33,139 nt of DNA from positions 1 through 33,139 of the forward strand of contig VFZH01000028.1 of assembly GCA_016871255.1 (NCBI GenBank). Reading direction: 5' to 3'. Positions 26,143 to 33,139 of the stretch are shown piece after piece. Below the pieces are notes generated by a model that did no database searches, was not told the DNA's origin, and saw only the letters and a program-made list of their open reading frames with translations. The DNA is from Acidimicrobiia bacterium (GTDB lineage: Bacteria; Acidobacteriota; Vicinamibacteria; Vicinamibacterales; UBA2999). Both the position numbers and the translations under genes were made by a program. Each line of letters starts with the position of its first letter. The stretch's first letter is position 1.

Positions 26143-26405
26143 TATGAGCAGAGCAAGGAGGAAGAGACAGGACTACCCAGACGACCCAAAGACGCCGCCA
26201 CCCATTGAGCCAGCCTGCGCATGCCATACGGGGCGCAGTCTACACCTTGACTGCTACGACAGCCCGTCGAAACTCCGCTGTGCCGGCCTTCGGACCACTG
26301 ACTACTGGAGCACGGAACCGTGGTGATCAACGCCGCTCGATGGTGCAGCGACGCTCGCGGGAGGGGCCGGCATCGACGAGTTTCTGCCCCTCGGGGGCCA
26401 TTCGC

Positions 26406-26434
26406 TTGACGCCATATGCCGTCAATGCTATAAT
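26406..26434 (+). promoter_or_regulatory. sigma70-like promoter with embedded palindromic operator for the TA operon
   Basis: TTGACG(26406-26411)-17 bp-TATAAT(26429-26434); palindrome TTGACGcCATATGcCGTCAA at 26406-26425. Confidence 0.75.
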
Positions 26435-26443
26435 TTGCCTGTC

Positions 26444-26821
26444 GTGTGGGACGTTGAGTTCACCGACGAGTTCCAGACGTGGTGGAACAGCCTGAGCGAA
26501 GATGCGCAGGAAGACGTGGCCGTCGTCGTCGGGCTTTTGGAGGTACTCGGCCCCGCACTGACGCACCCGTACAGTTCCGGCGTTCATGGTTCCAGGCACG
26601 GCCGGATGCGCGAGCTGCGGGTGCAGCACCAGGGACGTCCGATCCGGATCCTGTACGCGTTCGATCCCCGGCGTACTGCGATCCTGCTGATCGGTGGCGA
26701 CAAGACCGGCGACGACCGTTGGTACGCGACGTTCGTGCCACTGGCTGATGACCTGTACGACGCGCATGTGGAGGCATTGAAACGAGAGAAGCTCGTTCAG
26801 AACGAGCGACCACACGGTTGA
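26444..26821 (+). CDS. type II toxin, RelE/ParE/HigB family
   Basis: VWDVEFTDEFQTWWNSLSEDAQEDVAVVVGLLEVLGPALTHPYSSGVHGSRHGRMRELRVQHQGRPIRILYAFDPRRTAILLIGGDKTGDDRWY. Confidence 0.9.
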   Translation: MWDVEFTDEFQTWWNSLSEDAQEDVAVVVGLLEVLGPALTHPYSSGVHGSRHGRMRELRVQHQGRPIRILYAFDPRRTAILLIGGDKTGDDRWYATFVPLADDLYDAHVEALKREKLVQNERPHG

Positions 26822-26843
26822 GATCCGTTCCAAGGCGGACGCC

Positions 26844-27191
26844 ATGCCGAAAAGAGGAACAACGATGGCCCGGAAGTTCTCTGCCCTGCGGAAGAAGATG
26901 ACGCCGGATCGGCAGGCCCGCGTCGCAGCGCGCACAGAAGCGCTGCTGAAGGAAATGCCGCTGCAGGAGCTCCGCCGCGCGCACGCGCTGGCGCAGACGA
27001 CCCTCGCGGACCTGCTCGGGATGTCGCAGCCCGACATCTCGAAGCTCGAGCAGCGGACCGACGCGCTGATCAGCACCGTCCGCCGCTACGTGGAGGCCAT
27101 GGGCGGCGAGCTCGACATCGTGGCCCGCTTCCCGGACGGTGCCGTGCGGATTACGCAGTTCAGCGACCTGAAGACCGGCACCGACGGATAA
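26844..27191 (+). CDS. XRE-family antitoxin (HigA-like)
   Basis: ELRRAHALAQTTLADLLGMSQPDISKLEQRTDALISTVRRYVEAMGGELDIVARFPDGAVRI; downstream of toxin; start could be 26865. Confidence 0.92.
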   Translation: MPKRGTTMARKFSALRKKMTPDRQARVAARTEALLKEMPLQELRRAHALAQTTLADLLGMSQPDISKLEQRTDALISTVRRYVEAMGGELDIVARFPDGAVRITQFSDLKTGTDG

Positions 27192-27574
27192 CGCGCGTGG
27201 ACTGGCTCGCCCGGGATCCCGGTGGCCCTGCTGGCCATCCGATACGCCGGTAGCGTCCCAGTCGAAGCCCGCCACTGCGATGACGAGCCAACCGTTGAGG
27301 AATGCATGTGAAGAACGAGCCCTGCAACCTGCGCGAGTGGTTCACCGAGCGTGGGCGTTTGCTCACGTGCGGCCGTCCCGGACGCGGGTACTACCCTGCG
27401 GGCCGCCTACCCCAGGGCGGTGTGCCTGATGACATCCTGCGAGAATGGGTGGACGGCATCGGCATCGCCCTCCTGGGCGCTGATCAGGTGGTCGTCTTGG
27501 TGGATTCTGGCGGTGCCACCAGAACCGGGTGCGTCCGCAAGGCGCTCGGACATCCAAACAGAAGGCTCAGGACT

Positions 27575-27738
27575 AAGGGCCCTGGCGGGAATAAGGTTGC
27601 CATCTCGGCCGACGATGCATCCCGCCTCGCGGCGTTGCTCGTCGGTCACAGGCACCCGGCCTGCTCCCTCCTCGCGCCTGGCGATCCGGGCGCCTCGCCG
27701 CCCGAGAGTCGGCAACCTTATTCCGACCAGGGCCCTAA
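27575..27738. mobile_element. 164-bp MITE-like inverted-repeat element, copy 2
   Basis: Same length and orientation as 18441-18604; TIRs TAAGGGCCCTGGCGGGAATAAGGTTGCC / GGCAACCTTATTCCGACCAGGGCCCTAA. Confidence 0.88.
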
Positions 27739-27843
27739 CGGACGAATCGGCAGGCGCTGCCGGCCGTGCAGGCGGTACACGCCGAAGGGCCGCCGATCCA
27801 GTGTGAAGATCTGCTTCAGGCCTTCGCGTTCGGCGACGCCTCG
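27739..27843 (-). pseudogene. C-terminal remnant of a PIN-domain (VapC-like) protein
   Basis: Reverse-strand translation RGVAEREGLKQIFTLDRRPFGVYRLHGRQRLPIRP matches the typical VapC C-terminus; runs into the right TIR of the 164-bp element. Confidence 0.65.
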
Positions 27844-27855
27844 TACAGAGACGGC

Positions 27856-28437
27856 TCAGAACCCGGGGTTCAGGGTTCCCTTCGCCCTCGCGACGTCGAG
27901 CAGCGTCGGATAGAACTGCACGAACGTCCGCTCGACGGCGGTGTGTTCGGTGTGGCACTTCACGCACCCGGCCGCGACGGTGCCGGTCAGCGGCGGCGCG
28001 CTGTCCCGGTCGCCGAAGTTGAAGTACGCCCACCCGTCGGGAAACCGCGAGTCCTTCACCTCGGCTTCGAGGCCGACCAGGTTCGTCTGGAAGCGGCCGG
28101 CACGGTTGATGGAGGCCTCGCCGCTCGAGTTGCGGAACTCGAGGATGAAGATGGTTCCGTCCTGCCAGCGTCCCGTGTCCATGAACGCGCGGTACGACGA
28201 CGGGTTGACGAAGACGTTGGTGAAGAGCTGCGGCGCGGTGGCCTGCAGGCCTTCGGCCGGCTCGTAGGTCATCCCCAGGCCGCTGCCGAGGAACGGCCAT
28301 TCGCGGTAGTCAGCGGGACGGACCAGCGTCGTTCCATCCACGTAGTGTGGACCGTCGCCGGCTGGCGCCGGTTGTGCGCCCGCGCCGCACGCGGCAACCG
28401 GGAGGGTGAGACAGATCGCCGCGATGATCCGCGTCAT
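27856..28437 (-). CDS. cytochrome P460 family lipoprotein
   Basis: MTRIIAAICLTLPVAACG lipobox; PADYREWPFLGSGLGMTY, AAGCVKCHTEHTAVERTFVQFYPTLLDVA. Confidence 0.88.
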   Translation of the reverse strand: MTRIIAAICLTLPVAACGAGAQPAPAGDGPHYVDGTTLVRPADYREWPFLGSGLGMTYEPAEGLQATAPQLFTNVFVNPSSYRAFMDTGRWQDGTIFILEFRNSSGEASINRAGRFQTNLVGLEAEVKDSRFPDGWAYFNFGDRDSAPPLTGTVAAGCVKCHTEHTAVERTFVQFYPTLLDVARAKGTLNPGF

Positions 28438-28499
28438 GTTCGACTCCTTCATCGGACGCCCGTCCTCCGTCCGGGTGACCCGGACGAGCCAACTCTGAA

Positions 28500-28783
28500 C
28501 CGCACCAGCCGGTTCCTTGACGACGATGGCGCGGGTGCGGGACAGCGACCATCGGTCGGCCACCAGCGGGTCGATGTCGCGCTCCACATTGTAGACGACG
28601 AAGAACTCGCTTCCGGTGCGGTACTCCCCCCGGAGGCGCAGGTTCGTGCTCGGGCCGTCGTGGCCGAGTGGTACTGGACCAGCTCGCTCACGAACATCGC
28701 GGGGTGACGGTGCAGGTCATGCGCGCCGTCACGAGACGCGCCGTGAACGTGCCGGCGGGCAGGGCGATGCGGTTGAACGACTT
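28500..28783 (-). pseudogene. decayed C-terminal fragment of a DUF5916-like outer-membrane protein, two or more frameshifts
   Basis: Three successive frames give SFNRIALPAGTFTARLVTARMTCTVTPR / MFVSELVQYHSATTAR / STNLRLRGEYRTGSEFFVVYNVERDIDPLVADRWSLSRTRAIVVK. Confidence 0.7.
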
Positions 28784-28853
28784 GCTGTGGGGACGGCTGC
28801 CGTCGGCTTCGCTCAGGCCAGGGAGCCGGCCCCACGGCGGGACGGTCGCGCGC

Positions 28854-31355
28854 CTATGGTGCGCGGAAGGGCGCACTGCGGGCGACGGCGCTGACGAGCG
28901 CCGACCAGCGGTTGGCGCCGACCGCGGCCTCTCTGACGATCTGCCTGACCGTCGGCAGGTCCGGGTAGTCGAGCGGCCGGCCGATGGCGTAGGCGAGGAG
29001 GCGCTCGGCGATGTTCGTCACGTAGGCGCTCTCGTGCTGGAGCAGCGCCTGCCGCAGGTCCGCGGGGCCCGTGATGTCGGTGCCATCAGGCAGCGTCGCC
29101 GATGCCTCGATCGGCTGGCCGGCGTCAAACTGGCGCCACTGTCCGACGCCGTCGAAGTTCTCGAGCGCGAATCCGAAGGCATCCATCGAGGCGTGACAGC
29201 TCGCGCACACGGGGTTCCGGCGGTGACGTTCCAGCTTCGCGCGGCCGCCCTCCGTATCCGTGCGTGCAGCCTCGAGCGGGGGAACGTTGGCCGGCGGGGC
29301 GGGCACCGGCGTGCCCAGCAGGATCTCCAGGATGTACTTGCCCCTGAGCACGGGTGACGTCCGGTGGGCGTACGACGTCACGAGCAGGATGCTGCCCTGG
29401 CCGAGCAGTCCCAGCCTGGCGTCGTCGGCCACCGCCACACGCTGGAACGCGGGACCGGACACGCCCGCGATGCCGTAGTGCTTCGCCACGCGTTCGTTGA
29501 CGAACGTGTAGTTGGCTGTCAGCAGCTCCCCGACCGGATGGTCCTGGCGCAGGTGATCGGCGATCAGGAGCCCGGTCTCACGCAGGAGCCCGTCGCGCAG
29601 CTCCGCGTCGAACGCGGGGAACACGTCTTCGTCGGGTTGCACCGTGGCGACGTTGCCGAGGTGAAGCCACGGTGTGAAGAAGCGATCGACGAACGCGGCG
29701 GCTCGATCGTCACCGAGCATCCGGCGGATCTGGTCGTCGAGCACGCGCAGCTCGGCCAGCCGGCCGCTCTCGGCTGCTCGCAGTAGTTCGGCATCCGGCG
29801 GCGCATCCCACAACATCGCCGCGAGCCGTCCGGCGACCTGAACGGGTCCGACCGCGGCCACCGGCGTTACTGTCCGCTGTTCGACATGGTCGAGTGCCCC
29901 GCTGATCGTGGCGATGAGCGCCTCCCGCACGGAACCGTCCGGCCGCGGCGCGCCTTTCGGAGGGTGAAGCCCCGCGCGCAGCTTGCGCAGGACCCTCTCG
30001 CCGAGAGCGGGATCGATGGTCTCGTTCGCCTGGAAGGCGTCCAGCGCAACGTTCGCCACCGGGAAGGACCGTGCTGAGGTGTGGCAGGTGACGCAGTACT
30101 GATCCAGCGCGGCACGCACCTCGCCCGGTCCAGTCGTTGGTTGCGGCCCGGGGGCGGATTGAGCCGGAGAGAGGGCGGCGTCTCCGGCCGGCCAGAGAAC
30201 CGCCGAGGGTCTCACCGGGAGCGCGCGGCCTGCCGTCCAGAGCGACGGCACCTCCGCGCGACTGGATGCGAGCGTCGGTGGTGCCTGCAGAGCGCCCGGC
30301 AGCGACGGGGCCAGGCGCACGGCGCCGAGCGGCACGGCCGCCGCGAAAGCCGTCGCGCCGAGGGCAAGCGACATCCGCACGGTCATGGGGCCGCGACGGC
30401 GCGAGCAATCGAGGATCGCGCTCACGCGCTGTTCCAGATCAAGCGGACGGCCCATCGACGGGACGGCGGCGGGGACGGCCTGCCGGCCGGCGGCCTGGAC
30501 GACATCGCACAAGTGGGTGGCATAGCGGTTCGCGGCGACACCGCGTGTCAGCACGAGGTCGTCGCAGGCACGCTCCTGTTCGGCCCTGAGCTTCCGGGCG
30601 GCGAGGTGCGCGAGCGGGTTGGGCCAGTGCAGCGCGCGTGCCACCTGCGCGATCACCTGGATGGCGCAGTCGTGACGCGCCACATGAGCCAGCTCGTGCA
30701 GCAGCACGACCCGGCGCCGCTCCTCGTCCCACGTCAGGGCCTGGCGGGGCAGCAGCAGGACCGGACGCAGGATGCCGGCGGCCACGGGGACCGGCACGTC
30801 ATCGCTGATGAACGCGCGGACGGGCCGAAACAGGTGCAGTGAGCACGCCGCCTCGTTCAGTGCCGCCTCCCAGTCGGATCGGAAGAGGCGGACGCCGCGC
30901 CGGACCAGCACATGGGGCCAGAGCAGCCCGAGACCGAGCCGCAGCAGGCCGACGGCCACGCCGGCGGCCCAGACGAACCAGGCGACGATCGCCCGGGTCA
31001 GGGGACCCACTCGCGACGCGCGAGCGTCGACGGGTGCGCCTGACTCGCGCAGCGGCAGGGTCGCCCCCGCGGCGGCGCGGGGGGTATCGGTCGGGACGAC
31101 GGCGTCGCGCGTGTCCACCAGACGCACGACGGGTTCGACGTCCGTCGGAGCCGGGAGCGAGATCAGGCGCAGCTGCCAGGCCGGTCCGAACAGCGTCACG
31201 GCCGGGACCAGCAGGAGCAGGGCGAAGGCGAGCGCCCACGTGGCATGGCGGACGGCCGCTGATGCGCGGGCGAGGAGCACGGTGTTGACGAGCCAGGCGC
31301 ACCCGAGCACCAGGACGCCGCGGATGAGCACGTCGGCGAGCATCTGGATCGTCAT
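28854..31355 (-). CDS. BlaR1-like M56 metallopeptidase fused to a CxxCH/DUF1592-DUF1588-DUF1585-like region
   Basis: N-terminal TM segments and VLLHELAHVARHD (HExxH); then QYCVTCHTSARSFP, VDRFFTPWLHLGNV, NYTFVNERVAKHYGI, RTSPVLRGKYILEILLGTPVPAPPANVP, RNPVCASCHASMDAFGFALENFDGVGQWR. Confidence 0.88.
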   Translation of the reverse strand: MTIQMLADVLIRGVLVLGCAWLVNTVLLARASAAVRHATWALAFALLLLVPAVTLFGPAWQLRLISLPAPTDVEPVVRLVDTRDAVVPTDTPRAAAGATLPLRESGAPVDARASRVGPLTRAIVAWFVWAAGVAVGLLRLGLGLLWPHVLVRRGVRLFRSDWEAALNEAACSLHLFRPVRAFISDDVPVPVAAGILRPVLLLPRQALTWDEERRRVVLLHELAHVARHDCAIQVIAQVARALHWPNPLAHLAARKLRAEQERACDDLVLTRGVAANRYATHLCDVVQAAGRQAVPAAVPSMGRPLDLEQRVSAILDCSRRRGPMTVRMSLALGATAFAAAVPLGAVRLAPSLPGALQAPPTLASSRAEVPSLWTAGRALPVRPSAVLWPAGDAALSPAQSAPGPQPTTGPGEVRAALDQYCVTCHTSARSFPVANVALDAFQANETIDPALGERVLRKLRAGLHPPKGAPRPDGSVREALIATISGALDHVEQRTVTPVAAVGPVQVAGRLAAMLWDAPPDAELLRAAESGRLAELRVLDDQIRRMLGDDRAAAFVDRFFTPWLHLGNVATVQPDEDVFPAFDAELRDGLLRETGLLIADHLRQDHPVGELLTANYTFVNERVAKHYGIAGVSGPAFQRVAVADDARLGLLGQGSILLVTSYAHRTSPVLRGKYILEILLGTPVPAPPANVPPLEAARTDTEGGRAKLERHRRNPVCASCHASMDAFGFALENFDGVGQWRQFDAGQPIEASATLPDGTDITGPADLRQALLQHESAYVTNIAERLLAYAIGRPLDYPDLPTVRQIVREAAVGANRWSALVSAVARSAPFRAP

Positions 31356-31747
31356 GACCGTGATCTGTCCTTTCCGGCGTCGTCGATGAGCCGGCGGAGC
31401 CGCGCGAGCTCGTCGTCGCCGAGCTCGCGGCCGGACATCTCGACCAGCGCCGCCATAACCTGCGTGGCCGACCCTTGGAAGAACGTGTCGACGAGATGGC
31501 GGAGCGCGCCGCGCTTCGCCGTGTCCCGCTTCACGATCGGCAGAAACACGTAGCGGGCGCCGTCCTGTTCGTGGCGGACCAGGCCCTTCGTTTCCAGGAT
31601 GCGGAGCATGGCCCTGACCGCGGAGTAGCTCGGCGGGTCGGGCAGGTTGGCCTGGACGTCGGCGGCGCTCGCCCGCTCCTGGCGGTACAGAACGTCCAGG
31701 ATCTGGCGTTCGCGGCGGCTCAGGTGGATCAGCTTGCGGTTCGTCAT
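31352..31747 (-). CDS. BlaI/MecI/CopY family repressor
   Basis: HLSRRERQILDVLYRQERASAADVQANLPDPPSYSAVRAMLRILETKGLVRHEQDGARYVFLP; ATGA overlap with the M56 gene. Confidence 0.95.
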   Translation of the reverse strand: MTNRKLIHLSRRERQILDVLYRQERASAADVQANLPDPPSYSAVRAMLRILETKGLVRHEQDGARYVFLPIVKRDTAKRGALRHLVDTFFQGSATQVMAALVEMSGRELGDDELARLRRLIDDAGKDRSRS

Positions 31748-31756
31748 GGGCACCTC

Positions 31757-31795
31757 AATGCTAAGCACGTAGCACAATGCTACGTACTTAGCATT
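31757..31795. promoter_or_regulatory. 39-bp near-perfect palindrome, candidate BlaI operator
   Basis: AATGCTAAGcACGTAGC-ACAAT-GCTACGTaCTTAGCATT, directly upstream of the repressor SD and start. Confidence 0.8.
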
Positions 31796-31851
31796 GTGGC
31801 GTCAAGGGGGGTGGGACGGGAGTGGGATGGCGCGCGGACGCGCGCCAGGTG

Positions 31852-31910
31852 CGAAATCCCGAATCCCAAAACCCGAAGCCCAAGCCAAATCCCAACGCCC
31901 AAATCCCAGA
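31852..31910. repeat. same degenerate repeat, locus C
   Basis: gaaatcccgaatcccaaaacccgaagcccaagccaaatcccaacgcccaaatcccaga. Confidence 0.75.
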
Positions 31911-31982
31911 TGACCGGGGACCGCGGCGCGGGGACGTACGTGGGGGCCGGCTTCAGCCGGCCCGGGGGCGGGAGACGCGGGC

Positions 31983-32189
31983 TCAGTGCACGACGTCGCT
32001 GTCGTCGAGGTCGGCGGCGGGCTCGAGGTGGGGGAGGTCCAGCGAACGGGTGGCCTGGATGGCTGCCGCGACGGCCTGGCTTCCGTGCAGATCGCCGGCC
32101 CTGCGGAGCCGCTGCCGGGTCTCACGCAGCGCGCGGAGCACGCGCGCCCGATCGAAACGCTGGCCTTCGCAGTGATCGCAGAAACTCAT
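31983..32189 (-). CDS. 68-aa protein with N-terminal CxxC motif
   Basis: MSFCDHCEGQRFDRARVLRALRETRQRLRRAGDL...; SD-like GGGAGGG upstream of ATG. Confidence 0.5.
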   Translation of the reverse strand: MSFCDHCEGQRFDRARVLRALRETRQRLRRAGDLHGSQAVAAAIQATRSLDLPHLEPAADLDDSDVVH

Positions 32190-32260
32190 GTGCCCTCCCT
32201 GGTGCTCTTCCGCGCGCTCCCTCGACAGGCTCAGGTCGTGCCGAGGCTCGCCGGCGGGCG

Positions 32261-32752
32261 TCAGCGCGCTGTCCAGATCGGCGCGGTGGCCGTACACGTA
32301 CCGCCGGTCAGGACGGCGATCTCCCAGCTCGCGAACTCGTTCTCGAAGACAACGTGGCAGTCGTCGTCGCCAGGCGTTGCCGTGAGCAGAGCCGGCTCCC
32401 ATCCCCCGGAGGCGGGATTCCGGCCGACGCGAAACCGGAACGTTCGGGCTGTCGCCGCCGTGGTCTCGAAGTCGCAGGCGAGCGCCGAGTAGTGGACGCT
32501 CGGGCCACAGGCGGCCATGCCCGGTGTGTCCTCCCGGTCGCTGAACCCCTGCACCAGATCCCCCGACACCGCGTCCTCGATGCGTCCCGACACCGGTTCT
32601 TCGCCGTTCCTGAACCAGATCGACGCCACGATGCGCTGCCCGGCTGCGACGGCCACCTCGAACTGCCCGGCTTCGGCCGGCGTCGGTTGCGCAGACAGTG
32701 GCCCGGACGTGCACAGCACCCCGCCAAGAACCAGAGCGAGTCTGCCACACAT
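32261..32752 (-). CDS. secreted hypothetical protein
   Basis: Signal peptide MCGRLALVLGGVLCTSGPLSAQP; paired cysteines; 163 aa. Confidence 0.6.
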   Translation of the reverse strand: MCGRLALVLGGVLCTSGPLSAQPTPAEAGQFEVAVAAGQRIVASIWFRNGEEPVSGRIEDAVSGDLVQGFSDREDTPGMAACGPSVHYSALACDFETTAATARTFRFRVGRNPASGGWEPALLTATPGDDDCHVVFENEFASWEIAVLTGGTCTATAPIWTAR

Positions 32753-32769
32753 CCGGGCCAGGTCGTCTC

Positions 32770-33139
32770 CTACCTGGCGAGCGGGTCGGGGCGCATCTGC
32801 GCCTTCACGAGCTTGGGCCGCGTGCCCTTGCCCCCCTCGATGTGCCAGGTGGTCTGCGCCGCGTAGGTGGACCAGACGCCGCGCCCCTTCCAGCCGCCGT
32901 TCGGGTCGTCGATCCGCCCGTCCATCCCGCGGCTGAAGAAGCCCATCGGGTACGGCACGCGGATCGTCAGCCACTCGCCGTCGACCAGCGCGAGCAGTGA
33001 GTCGGAGCCGGTGCCGTTCAGGAACGGCACGTTCTCGCCCATGCCGAACGTGTCGAACTGGTCCACCCAGTTGTAGTAGAAGGAGTCGGCGCTCATCTCG
33101 TAGTCCACACCCTTGAAGGCCGGGCCGGGCGCGAGGTGC
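32770..33139 (-). CDS. C-terminal part of a large protein of the carboxypeptidase-regulatory-like type (5' end beyond window)
   Basis: Open frame runs to the window edge: GPAFKGVDYEMSADSFYYNWVDQFDTFGMGENVPFLNGTGSDSLLALVDGEWLTIRVPYPMGFFSRGMDGRIDDPNGGWKGRGVWSTYAAQTTWHIEGGKGTRPKLVKAQMRPDPLAR. Confidence 0.55.
   Translation of the reverse strand, partial: HLAPGPAFKGVDYEMSADSFYYNWVDQFDTFGMGENVPFLNGTGSDSLLALVDGEWLTIRVPYPMGFFSRGMDGRIDDPNGGWKGRGVWSTYAAQTTWHIEGGKGTRPKLVKAQMRPDPLAR

Noticed and set aside
27302-27913. 203-aa ORF running through the 164-bp element
   Set aside because: Most of the translation after residue about 90 is the repeat element and antisense of P460; no recognisable domain. Possibly a remnant N-terminal gene, not supportable.
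32215-32246. CCTCGACAGGCTCAGG..CGAGG hairpin as a mobile repeat
   Set aside because: Only a short stem and single copy in the window; could be an ordinary terminator or leader structure.

Overview
High-GC bacterial chromosome segment. Gene content and style (VWFA-like protein, M56/DUF1592-type protein, PEP-CTERM protein, dispersed 'AATCCCAA' intergenic repeats) suggest Acidobacteriota, by inference only. Recognisable modules: a tryptophan/anthranilate catabolism set (acyl-CoA dehydrogenase, fused 2-aminobenzoyl-CoA monooxygenase/reductase-type protein, kynureninase); two CrtI-like FAD oxidoreductases flanking a DUF4159 protein; a lone BMC-H shell protein next to a truncated P5C-dehydrogenase-like gene; MerR, pterin carbinolamine dehydratase, glycine oxidase and LOG-family genes; an aromatic amino acid decarboxylase; metK; a modABC operon with a divergent HTH-TOBE regulator; a RelE/HigB-XRE toxin-antitoxin pair; a cytochrome P460; and a BlaI plus M56-peptidase operon in which the peptidase is fused to a CxxCH/DUF1592-like region. 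The most striking signal is in the metK leader. A SAM-II-like pseudoknot and a terminator/antiterminator can be drawn, but a 164-bp inverted-repeat element (second copy at 27575-27738) lies inside the pseudoknot loop and separates its two pairing strands. The other strong leads are the M56-cytochrome fusion with a 39-bp operator-like palindrome, a second TIR-bounded element at the start of modA, and several gene remnants. All assignments come from reading the sequence and the supplied translations; no database search was run.
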